DNA of 9,214 bases from Desulfocapsa sp. (GCA_030635405.1 DAOVZA010000050.1:1-9214); one strand, 5' to 3'; counted from the stretch's first letter, positions 1 to 6,234 are shown. Numbers and translations are program-made. Notes: generated by a model from the sequence alone, not told the origin.

Positions 1-118
1 GAATTGCCTCAGGTGGTTTCCCTGCCTCTTTGGCGATCACATCGGTTACCCCCTTGCAGATATTACTTTTCTGATCCTTACTGAGCTTTCCAGCCACACG
101 AATATTGACATAGGGCAT
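1..118 (-). CDS. 4-oxalocrotonate tautomerase-like protein (partial, C-terminus off the left edge)
   Basis: The first 39 codons are visible. The start ATG (118-116) is followed at once by proline (MPYVNIRVAGKLSKDQK), the hallmark of the tautomerase superfamily, in which Met1 is removed and the free N-terminal Pro1 acts as catalytic base. The beta-strand followed by a helix rich in Lys, Val and Ile fits the roughly 60-75 residue 4-OT subunit. Family members tautomerise 2-hydroxymuconate-type enols in aromatic catabolism, but many orphan members have unknown substrates. Nothing here points to an aromatic pathway, so the substrate is unknown. The Shine-Dalgarno sequence GGAG lies inside the last codons of the upstream gene, which stops 3 bases before this start, so the gene is the downstream member of the hemA operon. 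Family assignment is good; function is open. Confidence 0.8.
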   Translation of the reverse strand, partial: MPYVNIRVAGKLSKDQKSNICKGVTDVIAKEAGKPPEAI

Positions 119-121
119 TTT

Positions 122-634
122 TTACTCTCCTTCAGTTATTTGGGATTGAGACAGACAAAATTGATCGATACCTTTGGGAAGTTGTTTTGGATCAAGCCCA
201 AACTTAGCAGCAAGTTCGTTTAATTGATCCACACTGCAATTAATAAAGTTTTCAGGCAGGCTAGAAATGCCCTGCTCCAGAAAAATCAAGAGAGCCTGGG
301 CTGCAACCTTCTGAAAAGAGCTGCTGGCAACAGACTGTCGCAGCGCAAATGCTTCGCAACGATTCCAGTTGTATAATGACCGCCTCACACCGCGATAAAT
401 AGTCTTATGAAAATTCTCCACACGGATATCACGCAGAATAATTTCCTGATAACGCTGCACAGCGGCATCTTTTAGAGTGTTCAACTCACTCTCAGTTAAA
501 TCTAGCCCAGGGCCATCGGGATCTCTACAGAGATAATAAAATGATGAATGATATGTTATTTCAGGAATTTCCCCAGAATGACGAACGATAAGCCACTCAT
601 CAGCAAGCAACTCATCACGTTCTTCTTTTGTCAC
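122..634 (-). CDS. Hypothetical protein, 170 residues, translationally coupled to hemA
   Basis: I do not recognise this family. The start is GTG at 634-632, overlapping the hemA stop as GTGA, a typical coupling arrangement; the stop TAA lies 3 bases before the tautomerase start. The product is soluble, with no signal peptide or membrane segment. The N-terminal 15 residues are acidic (TKEERDELLADEW). A predicted mixed segment rich in aromatics follows (about residues 15-40), then a helical stretch with many basic residues (about 60-95, including YRGVRRSLYNWNR), a hydrophobic helix (about 105-125) and an acidic, Gln-rich tail. The C-terminal third (SVDQLNELAAKFGLDPKQLP) resembles a short helix-loop-helix, but I would not name a domain. 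Its position between hemA and the tautomerase, where hemC often sits in related genomes, suggests a tetrapyrrole-related or HemA-modulating role; this is speculation. Coding is supported by tight operon packing and length. Confidence 0.75.
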   Translation of the reverse strand: MTKEERDELLADEWLIVRHSGEIPEITYHSSFYYLCRDPDGPGLDLTESELNTLKDAAVQRYQEIILRDIRVENFHKTIYRGVRRSLYNWNRCEAFALRQSVASSSFQKVAAQALLIFLEQGISSLPENFINCSVDQLNELAAKFGLDPKQLPKGIDQFCLSQSQITEGE

Positions 635-1905
635 TGCTTTTTCTCCAGATCAAAAACAGAACGAAAGATATCCACTTTCATTTCAGATTGATCCTTGCAA
701 CTTTCACTTTTCAAATAAAGCATGGGATCATGAAGCAGTCGGGAAACTATTGCACCAGCCATCTTTTCCACACTTTTTTGTTCTTTAGGGCTTAAACCAT
801 TCAATCGTGGAAGAGTGCGGTCTAATTCAGCCCGTGCTATCTGGTTACCCTTTTCTCGCAGAGCTGCAAGGGTTGGCGTAATGGCTAAACCTGCGAGCCA
901 ATCATTAAACTTTAGTGCTTCTTCATCAACAATCCGGCTTGCCTTAATGGCCTCTTTATCGCGCTCAGCCTTATTCAGTTCAACCACATTGTGCAGATCA
1001 TCAATATCATAGAGATATACATTTTCCAGATCATTTAATGCTGGATCAAGATCCCTTGGGACTGCAATATCTATAAAAAACAGAGGTTTATTACGACGAT
1101 TTCGCATCAGCGGCTTTACGTCATCCCTATAGAGGATAATTCCTGGAGCACCAGTGGAACTGACAATAATATCAACCTGTTCTAACTGCTCTGGAACCTC
1201 ATCCAAACCAACAGCACTCCCATTAAAGCGCCTGGCAAGATCGAGTGCATTCTCTAGCGTTCTGTTGGCAACCACGACATCCTTTGCTCCGTTGCCCACC
1301 AGATGTTCGGCGGCAAGCTCAGCCATTTCACCGGCACCAATCAACAAAACTCGTTTGTTATCAAGGGATCCAAATATCTTTTTGGCAAGTTCGATGGCAG
1401 CGTAACTGATAGACACAGCAGAAGAACCAATTCTTGTCTCACTGCGCACCCGTTTTGCCACCGAAAACGATTTATGGAGAAGTTTATTGAGGATTGGTCC
1501 CGTACATTTTTTCTCAGACGACCAGCGATACGCTTCCTTCAACTGCCCCAAAATCTGAGACTCACCCACGATCATTGAATCAAGGCTGGCTGCAACCATA
1601 AAGAGATGATGGATAGCCTCTTCATTTCGATAGCAGTAGAGGTGTTTCTGGTACTGATCAGGACTGAGGGCATCACCAAACAGAAACTTGGCAAGATTTT
1701 CTTCGATGGCATCTCCATCACTTGCAGAAACCAGTATTTCTACACGGTTACAGGTGGAGAGAAGATAGTATTCCCGCAGACCATCAACCTTTCCAAGAGC
1801 CTGCAAAGGTTCTTCATAACCACTGCTGAGCGCCAGTTTTTCGCGCACCGCAAGGGGGGTGTTTTTATGATTAACACCAAGAAGTAGAATTGTATCACTG
1901 GGCAT
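631..1905 (-). CDS. hemA: Glutamyl-tRNA reductase
   Basis: HemA reduces glutamyl-tRNA(Glu) with NADPH to glutamate-1-semialdehyde, the first committed step of C5 tetrapyrrole synthesis, in the cytoplasm. The N-terminal catalytic domain opens LLLGVNHKNTPLAVREKL and holds the active-site motif STCNRVEI, whose Cys (residue 52 from the chosen start) forms the thioester with glutamate. The family signature HLFMVAASLDSMIVGESQIL lies near residues 99-118. A Rossmann NADPH-binding motif (VLLIGAGEMAELAAEHL) sits near 186-202, and a C-terminal dimerisation helix region follows. The length of 424 residues is close to the usual 415-450. The frame stays open to a TTG at 1923, but I prefer ATG 1905: it puts the catalytic Cys at the usual position near 50 and begins just before the conserved strand. 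From 1905 the gene overlaps the end of ccsA by 11 bases; its own stop overlaps the next start (GTGA). It lies in a minus-strand operon with sirC and ccsA. Confidence 0.96.
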   Translation of the reverse strand: MPSDTILLLGVNHKNTPLAVREKLALSSGYEEPLQALGKVDGLREYYLLSTCNRVEILVSASDGDAIEENLAKFLFGDALSPDQYQKHLYCYRNEEAIHHLFMVAASLDSMIVGESQILGQLKEAYRWSSEKKCTGPILNKLLHKSFSVAKRVRSETRIGSSAVSISYAAIELAKKIFGSLDNKRVLLIGAGEMAELAAEHLVGNGAKDVVVANRTLENALDLARRFNGSAVGLDEVPEQLEQVDIIVSSTGAPGIILYRDDVKPLMRNRRNKPLFFIDIAVPRDLDPALNDLENVYLYDIDDLHNVVELNKAERDKEAIKASRIVDEEALKFNDWLAGLAITPTLAALREKGNQIARAELDRTLPRLNGLSPKEQKSVEKMAGAIVSRLLHDPMLYLKSESCKDQSEMKVDIFRSVFDLEKKQ

Positions 1906-2725
1906 AACTGTGTACACCCCCAAGAAAATATGTCACTCCCCAGAGAGTGAAAAGCACTGCACTAAACCCGATTATGGACATAACGGCTGCCCGCCTGCCA
2001 CGCCATCCCCATGTAAAACGCTGATGAATTTGAGCTGCATAAAGAAACCAGGTAATAAGAGACCATGTTTCTTTGGGATCCCAGTGCCAATACGTCCCCC
2101 ATGCCTGTCTTGCCCAGACAGAACCGGTGATAATTCCAAGTGTTAAAAAACCGAATCCCACCGTCAGGCAATGATTGTTCAACTGATCAAGTGCTTCAAG
2201 GGAAGGCAGTCTGCTAAAAAAGAAACCAAATTTCTTAGATTTCAGTTCACGTTCCTGCAAGAGATACATAAGACCACCGCAGAACGCTAACGCCAGAAAA
2301 CCATAAGCCATTACAGCGACACCGGCATGAACAGGAAGCCAGAATGATTGCAGGGCCGGAGTAAGCTCAAAAAAGTCGCGGGATACTGAAGCTGCGATAA
2401 GCAGCATGATAAGTACGAGTGTTGAAACAAAGGTACCGAAATTCTTCACCGAATAGCGCCAGTGAAAAGAGAGATATGCCCAGGTCACTGACCAAGCAAA
2501 GAAAACAACAGCTTCATGCTGGGATGTTATGGGTGTATGACCTGCTATTATATAACGAGAGATGATATAGAGAGTTTGAAGAATCCCTGATCCAATAAGA
2601 ATCATTCGGGCAATTTTTCGCAGCTCTTCTCTTTGGCTGAAAAAGAATACAAAGTAGACAGCGCAAGCCACAAAACTGACCAGCACGACACCATTGAACA
2701 AAAGATAGTTGATTTCACTCAACAT
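1895..2725 (-). CDS. ccsA: CcsA/ResC-family cytochrome c assembly (haem-handling) membrane protein
   Basis: This is a polytopic membrane protein with about eight hydrophobic segments. It carries the tryptophan-rich haem-binding WWD motif (WGTYWHWDPKETW, residues 209-221) followed by SLITWFLYAAQIHQR. Histidines that could serve as haem ligands are at 70 (SQHEAV), 133 (LPVHAG) and 272 (GGVHSY), matching the CcsA pattern of flanking periplasmic and membrane His residues. In System II, CcsA with CcsB exports haem and attaches it to apocytochrome c. I chose ATG 2725 (276 residues) over an in-frame GTG at 2740 because GGGAG lies 8 bases before the ATG. No CcsB/ResB gene is in the window. A hemA-adjacent member of this superfamily could instead be HemX-like, affecting HemA levels, but the intact WWD motif favours the cytochrome role. 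Its last 11 bases overlap the hemA start. Confidence 0.88.
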   Translation of the reverse strand: MLSEINYLLFNGVVLVSFVACAVYFVFFFSQREELRKIARMILIGSGILQTLYIISRYIIAGHTPITSQHEAVVFFAWSVTWAYLSFHWRYSVKNFGTFVSTLVLIMLLIAASVSRDFFELTPALQSFWLPVHAGVAVMAYGFLALAFCGGLMYLLQERELKSKKFGFFFSRLPSLEALDQLNNHCLTVGFGFLTLGIITGSVWARQAWGTYWHWDPKETWSLITWFLYAAQIHQRFTWGWRGRRAAVMSIIGFSAVLFTLWGVTYFLGGVHSYAQ

Positions 2726-2733
2726 ATTAAAAT

Positions 2734-2738
2734 CTCCC
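2734..2738 (-). promoter_or_regulatory. Ribosome binding site that fixes the ccsA start
   Basis: On the minus strand GGGAG precedes ATG (2725-2723) with 8 intervening bases (ATTTTAAT). The upstream in-frame GTG (2740-2738) overlaps this site and would place the Shine-Dalgarno inside the coding region, so the ATG is the better start. Confidence 0.65.
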
Positions 2739-2761
2739 ACGGGATTGGTACATCAAAACAT

Positions 2762-3442
2762 CTACTCCTTACTGTAACTCTGAATACGTTCAATCAGTTG
2801 CAAAACATTAACCTCAGCTGGCAAGATCTGCTGAAGCATTGTGCTGAGCTTACTCCACCGCTGCTCTCTAATGCACTCCAGAATATCATTATTGATCAAT
2901 TTTTCAAACACCCTCTTATGCTCAACGGGATTATTATTTGAATTCACGATGCCTTTTCGTAAATCAGCCATCATGGCAACGAGCTGGCCGTATTCAGGCC
3001 CATAATTTTTTTCCAGATCTCTTTTTATTTGTGCAGCTAATGCTGGGCTGCCGCCAGCCGTTGAGACAGTAAAGAGTAGCTCTCCCTGTCGAAAAGAAGC
3101 AGGAACCTGAAATGTGCATGCCTCTGGCATATCAATCACATTTGTAAAAATTCCGGCCAACCGTGCTTCTTTCACAATTTGTGTCTGAATTTCAGGCCTG
3201 TTCGTTGCTGCAAAAACAAGTTTTACATCATCAAGATCACCCGTCTTATATCCTCGTGACTTCCATTGCAACAGGCCTGATCCTGCAAGATTCTCAATAT
3301 ATGGGCACACTTCAGGACTAATCACTGAAAGCACTGCGCCACAGGGAAGAAGAGAGGCAATCTTACGGCTTGCAACACTCCCTCCACCGACAACCAGGCA
3401 ACGCATACCACTAATGTCCAGATTTACAGGATAGAGCGACAT
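2762..3442 (-). CDS. sirC: Precorrin-2 dehydrogenase / probable sirohydrochlorin ferrochelatase (CysG N-terminal / Met8p family)
   Basis: The enzyme oxidises precorrin-2 to sirohydrochlorin with NAD+; many members also insert iron to give siroheme. The N-terminal Rossmann domain has the motif RCLVVGGGSVASRKI (residues 14-28). The conserved NVIDMPEACTF stretch places Asp at residue 104, the same number as the catalytic Asp of CysG. TVSTAGGSPALAAQIKRDLE (125-144) is the family signature of the dimerisation region. At 226 residues it is the stand-alone form, lacking the C-terminal uroporphyrinogen methyltransferase domain of CysG, so a separate SUMT (CobA) must exist elsewhere. The ATG start is 11 bases after the methyltransferase stop; a GGA lies within that stop region but is rather far upstream. 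Siroheme feeds sulfite reductase and, in sulfate reducers, can be decarboxylated to haem b (Ahb route), which suits the hemA and ccsA neighbours. Confidence 0.92.
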   Translation of the reverse strand: MSLYPVNLDISGMRCLVVGGGSVASRKIASLLPCGAVLSVISPEVCPYIENLAGSGLLQWKSRGYKTGDLDDVKLVFAATNRPEIQTQIVKEARLAGIFTNVIDMPEACTFQVPASFRQGELLFTVSTAGGSPALAAQIKRDLEKNYGPEYGQLVAMMADLRKGIVNSNNNPVEHKRVFEKLINNDILECIREQRWSKLSTMLQQILPAEVNVLQLIERIQSYSKE

Positions 3443-3453
3443 GACAGGGCTGC

Positions 3454-4146
3454 TTATTCCTTTAATTTAAGGCGATTAATAATAATGGTGATATCCTGCC
3501 CATCTTTGTGGATAGTCTGCTTGCTACCCGCGATATTATACTCTTTTTTAGCACGTTCCATAAAGAGAGGTAAACACTTTCGACGAGCATCATGAGCCAG
3601 GTAGATCGTGCCACCCGGTTTCAGGTATCGTTTGAAGACATCAAGTAAGGGCTCGAAAAACTCTTCACGAAACAAAACCTCTGCTGCTGTGAGCACATCA
3701 AAAGGTTCCATCTCAGGCGGGTTCAGCCAGTCAAGGTGTGCTACCTTCACATTGCTGAGCCCGGAAGCAGCAACGCTGACTTTCTGAAAGTCCCTGATAA
3801 TATCCTCATAATCCGTAAGCGTAACATCAAAACCACAGGCAGCTGCTGTGATACCGGGAGCTCCAAGCCCCGCTCCAAGTTCAAGTAATGTCTGCCCTTT
3901 GGGATTGGGTAAAGTAGCCAGAGCATACGAAAGAACCATGGCTGCTTCCCAAAGTTTTACCCAGAAAGGAAACTCACTCACATCGGCAAAGGGATCTTTA
4001 CCATCAAGAAACTCTTCAATATCATCAACTTTCAGTAAGCGAATGGTTTGATCTTTGACTTTTAATTTATCAAATGTCAATTTATATTTGGCACGAATAC
4101 GATTGTAAATTTCGCGTTCTTCTTCTGGTAAGGTTCTGATATCCAT
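3454..4146 (-). CDS. Class I SAM-dependent methyltransferase (METTL21 / lysine methyltransferase-like)
   Basis: This 230-residue cytoplasmic protein has a class I SAM fold. Motif I is LLELGAGLGAPG (residues 87-98), the acidic post-I motif is TDYED (111-115), and motif II/IV is FDVLTAAEVLFR (149-160). FPFWVKLWEAAMVLSYAL (59-76) before motif I is the pattern seen in the METTL21/Methyltransf_16 group, whose characterised members methylate protein lysines; a small-molecule substrate cannot be excluded. The first 55 residues are charged and helical and may form a substrate-recognition cap. The gene begins 22 bases after uppP in an AT-only-like spacer with no clear Shine-Dalgarno sequence, so translation is probably weak or coupled. 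sirC follows 11 bases downstream. Its target is unknown; the haem cluster context is suggestive only. Confidence 0.82.
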   Translation of the reverse strand: MDIRTLPEEEREIYNRIRAKYKLTFDKLKVKDQTIRLLKVDDIEEFLDGKDPFADVSEFPFWVKLWEAAMVLSYALATLPNPKGQTLLELGAGLGAPGITAAACGFDVTLTDYEDIIRDFQKVSVAASGLSNVKVAHLDWLNPPEMEPFDVLTAAEVLFREEFFEPLLDVFKRYLKPGGTIYLAHDARRKCLPLFMERAKKEYNIAGSKQTIHKDGQDITIIINRLKLKE

Positions 4147-4168
4147 AAAATATATATTCTATTTGAAT

Positions 4169-4978
4169 TTAAGCAGCAAAAAATGTGTAGAGCAAGCCAC
4201 CACTGGCGAGAACTAAACAGTAATATCCAAAATAATGCAGTCTATTTCTACGAATCACATTGAGCAGCAGGATAATGGCAAAATAACCACAAATTGCTGA
4301 TGCAAGTGTCCCTACAGCTATGAGCACCAGACTCCCTGAATCAGGCGGATTTGCTAGCAGATCCTTTGATTGCAGGACAACAGCTCCAAGAATTGCAGGA
4401 ATAGACATGATGAAAGAAAAACGAGCCACCGTTTCACGGTTAACCCCCAATGCCATTCCCATAAAAATAGTGGATCCGGAGCGTGACAGCCCCGGGAAAA
4501 TTGCCATGGCCTGAGCACACCCTATGAGCAATGCTTTTGGGGCATTTAACTTTACATCCTTTTCTTTAATGTATGGAGTCAGTGTCATGATCAGGCCGGT
4601 CACAAAAAGCATGCAGTACACTAGTAGAAGACTGCCGAAAAGCTGATCAATGGAATCTTTCAGAAAAAGCCCGACCACAACGGCGGGAAGGGTGGCCACA
4701 ATCACATAGATATCCCAGTAAAAAAAATGAGTCAGCTCTTTATCGGCGCGACCTTGAATCACGGCTAAAGGAGCTACCAGCATCGCCCTCAACTCTTTAC
4801 GAAACACAATACAGACAGAAATTAAAGTACCAAAATGAACGAAGATATCGAATGCCAGTCCCTGCTCCTGGAAATTAAGTAATTCAGATCCAAGCACCAG
4901 ATGCCCCGAGCTTGAGATGGGTAAAAACTCCGTCAGCCCCTGCACTGCACCCAATAACATTGCTTTTAAAATTTCCAC
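4169..4978 (-). CDS. uppP: Undecaprenyl-diphosphatase (UppP/BacA)
   Basis: UppP dephosphorylates undecaprenyl diphosphate at the inner membrane, recycling the lipid carrier for peptidoglycan and other envelope polymers; overproduction is known to give bacitracin resistance. Two family signatures are present. The first is QGLTEFLPISSSGHLVLG (residues 13-30, with catalytic-region Glu17 and His26). The second is PGLSRSGST (162-170, with Arg166). About eight membrane segments and 269 residues match the family. The GTG start (4978-4976) is preferred because AGGGA lies a few bases upstream and the N-terminus MEILKAMLLGAVQGLTEFLP aligns with known starts; an ATG six codons in would trim the first helix. 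It is the first gene of the minus-strand string and is separated from the upstream gene by a terminator, so a promoter should lie in 4979-5055. Confidence 0.96.
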   Translation of the reverse strand: MEILKAMLLGAVQGLTEFLPISSSGHLVLGSELLNFQEQGLAFDIFVHFGTLISVCIVFRKELRAMLVAPLAVIQGRADKELTHFFYWDIYVIVATLPAVVVGLFLKDSIDQLFGSLLLVYCMLFVTGLIMTLTPYIKEKDVKLNAPKALLIGCAQAMAIFPGLSRSGSTIFMGMALGVNRETVARFSFIMSIPAILGAVVLQSKDLLANPPDSGSLVLIAVGTLASAICGYFAIILLLNVIRRNRLHYFGYYCLVLASGGLLYTFFAA

Positions 4979-5030
4979 TTCAATTCCCTGTTAATATATA
5001 CAAAGGTTCATTATTTAACGTGTTACACAC

Positions 5031-5051
5031 CTGACTGTAAGCATTAGTCAG
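5031..5051 (-). repeat. Inverted repeat CTGACT-N9-AGTCAG upstream of uppP
   Basis: A perfect 6-bp inverted repeat with a 9-base centre lies about 55-75 bases before the uppP start. It has no T-run on either side that would make it a terminator. A weak -35-like TTACAG followed 17-18 bases later by an AT-rich TTAAATAAT stretch overlaps its downstream arm on the minus strand, so it could be an operator or leader element for the uppP operon. A chance match is quite possible. Confidence 0.3.
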
Positions 5052-5055
5052 TCAC

Positions 5056-5104
5056 AAAAAAAGCACAAAAAAAGGGCCAATTGATATATTATCAATCGGC
5101 CCTT
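5056..5104 (-). terminator. Strong intrinsic terminator after the 67-residue secreted protein gene
   Basis: On the minus strand a 15-base arm (AAGGGCCGATTGATA) pairs with TATCAATTGGCCCTT across a 3-base loop, with one mismatch, and is followed by TTTTTTT and, after GTGC, a second T7 run. It begins 31 bases after the stop of the 67-residue gene. The plus-strand reading has no following T-run, so it acts for minus-strand transcripts. It isolates the small gene from the uppP operon. Confidence 0.92.
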
Positions 5105-5135
5105 GTAAACTAACTAAAAAACAGGGTTATGTCAA

Positions 5136-5339
5136 TTAGCAACCCTCGATGGCAGCACCACCTTTTTTAGCTTTAACTTTTACTGCATCTCCAGCTTTGA
5201 GGCTGCTGGCTTTTTTACAGGTCATTGTTACTTTGTCGCCTTCAACTGAATCAACGGTACATTTAACAGTTGCTGCAACAGCTACAGTGCTTACTGCGAA
5301 AGTGAGAGCCAATACGATAGATACGATACCTTTTTTCAT
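5136..5339 (-). CDS. Small exported protein with three cysteines, 67 residues
   Basis: The start ATG has an excellent Shine-Dalgarno (GAGGAG, 6 bases away). Residues 1-22 form a classic signal peptide: KK, a hydrophobic core, then AVA before Ala23, the likely signal peptidase I site. The mature chain is about 45 residues, lysine-rich and predicted all-beta (VKCTVDSVEGDKVTMTC then LKAGDAVKVKAK), like a tiny OB/SH3-type barrel. Cysteines are at 27, 41 and the very last residue 67: two could form a disulfide, leaving one free, or all three could bind metal or another thiol. I cannot name the family with confidence; similar-looking small periplasmic proteins occur in Desulfuromonadia and relatives, some near metalloid-reduction genes, but that is from memory. 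A near-consensus promoter and a strong terminator make it an independent, probably highly expressed monocistron. A TlpA-like thiol protein gene lies just upstream. Confidence 0.85.
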   Translation of the reverse strand: MKKGIVSIVLALTFAVSTVAVAATVKCTVDSVEGDKVTMTCKKASSLKAGDAVKVKAKKGGAAIEGC

Positions 5340-5413
5340 TGTTTTCTCCTCAATGACAAATTTAATATTCTCCGGAACAACTCCAGAATGACACCTTTAT
5401 TCTCTAAGAAAAG

Positions 5414-5442
5414 AGTATAGAATTCAACCTTCCACTTGTCAA
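5414..5442 (-). promoter_or_regulatory. Near-consensus sigma-70 promoter for the small secreted protein gene
   Basis: On the minus strand TTGACA (5442-5437) is a perfect -35 element, the spacer is exactly 17 bases, and TATACT (5419-5414) is a 5/6 match to the -10 element. Transcription would start near 5407, giving a leader of roughly 65-70 bases before the ATG at 5339. It lies between the tlpA-like stop codon (5465) and the small gene. Confidence 0.85.
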
Positions 5443-5464
5443 CCCTATTAACAAAAAATGAATA

Positions 5465-5968
5465 CTACTTCATTATCTGTTTGATATCATTTTCCAATAT
5501 AACATGGGGGACATAGCCGGGATATTTCTTAACAATTGTCCCCTTACTGTTCACCAAAAAAGAGGTGGGGATACCAACAACACCGCCAAAACTTCTTGCT
5601 GTTGCACCATCTGCCATCAGTACGGGATAGTTAATTGATCGCTTTTCTATCAACTCTTTCACCACCTTTGGCCCGCTTTCATCAACTGAGAGACCAATCA
5701 CTGAAAAGCCCTGACTACCATACTTGGCATGCAGTTTGATTAAATCTGGAATTTCCTGCATACAGGGAGGGCACCAGGTTGCAAAAAAGGTTATAAGAAG
5801 CGCCTTTCCAGAAAAAACTTTACTATCAACATTCTCGCCTGTTGCGGCATCCTGAAGAACAAATGAAGGCATTTTAGATGCAGCAACGGCTGGCTGAGCA
5901 AGCACCATCAAAGAAAAAACTGTTGCAAACAGCACCGCCATATAGGGGAAAGACCTAATGTGTTTCAT
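5465..5968 (-). CDS. Exported TlpA/ResA-family thiol-disulfide oxidoreductase
   Basis: This 167-residue thioredoxin-fold protein has an N-terminal signal or anchor sequence (about residues 1-30, ending QPAVAA, with probable cleavage after AVA). The redox motif WCPPC is at residues 65-69 within LLITFFATWCPPCMQEIPDL, and the cis-proline loop GIPTS is at 132-136. The strand FSVIGLSVDES is typical of the AhpC/TSA-Redoxin branch. Such proteins reduce periplasmic disulfides; ResA/CcsX members reduce the haem-binding cysteines of apocytochrome c for System II, for which CcsA is present in this window, although the genes are not adjacent. The start ATG follows AGAGGA with good spacing. There is no obvious terminator after its stop, so transcripts may read into the small cysteine protein gene downstream. 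The exact substrate is not deducible. Confidence 0.9.
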   Translation of the reverse strand: MKHIRSFPYMAVLFATVFSLMVLAQPAVAASKMPSFVLQDAATGENVDSKVFSGKALLITFFATWCPPCMQEIPDLIKLHAKYGSQGFSVIGLSVDESGPKVVKELIEKRSINYPVLMADGATARSFGGVVGIPTSFLVNSKGTIVKKYPGYVPHVILENDIKQIMK

Positions 5969-5993
5969 GAAAATCCTCTTTATAAGTGTTAAG

Positions 5994-6005
5994 TACCCAT
6001 GGGTA
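5994..6005. repeat. Perfect 12-bp palindrome TACCCATGGGTA upstream of the tlpA-like gene
   Basis: The palindrome sits 26 bases before the tlpA-like ATG. With one mismatched pair it extends to 18 bp (5991-6008). The half-site GTACCCAT recurs exactly at 6059-6066, just upstream of a possible -35. This layout would suit a dimeric repressor or activator, but no cognate regulator is in the window. Confidence 0.4.
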
Positions 6006-6220
6006 TTTTTAATATATTTCTTAGCAAAGTATGCAATCTATCAAGAAAGTCAACCACAGTACCCATAATTGCCAGACAGTTGCCACTGAACCAACTTGAC
6101 GACAACTTCATATTTTTATTACAGGACGCAAATAAAGTTCTTTTTCTTAAACACTATTTTTTTCTTTAGAAATGCTGTCTGGATATCCATTTTATGGTAG
6201 AGTGGCTGAACAAAATATCA

Positions 6221-6234
6221 GCCTCTTGTGAGGC
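6221..6234 (+). promoter_or_regulatory. Hairpin GCCTC-TTGT-GAGGC in the surA leader
   Basis: A perfect 5-bp GC-rich stem with a 4-base loop encloses GAGG, the only Shine-Dalgarno-like sequence upstream of the possible surA starts. The longest-frame GTG (6228-6230) falls in the loop and stem, which argues against it as the start. It is not followed by a T-run, so it is not an intrinsic terminator. A role in translation control is inference. Confidence 0.4.

Noticed and set aside
815..1887. Plus-strand open frames antisense to hemA (65 to 93 codons)
   Set aside because: Serine- and arginine-rich low-complexity translations with no family features, opposite a well-supported gene; shadows of hemA.
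631..1923. hemA starting at TTG 1923 (430 residues)
   Set aside because: TTG is a rare start, lacks a good ribosome site and adds six residues before the conserved N-terminal strand; ATG 1905 places the catalytic Cys near position 50 as in known HemA.
2726..2740. ccsA starting at GTG 2740
   Set aside because: It overlaps the GGGAG site that is ideally spaced for ATG 2725.
5149..5391. Plus-strand 80-codon frame opposite the small secreted protein
   Set aside because: Antisense to a gene with a signal peptide, promoter and terminator; no independent evidence.
6072..6182. 8-bp inverted repeat CCAGACAG / CTGTCTGG, 95 bases apart
   Set aside because: An 8-bp match in a region of this size is expected by chance about as often as not, and the enclosed sequence shows no RNA-like fold.
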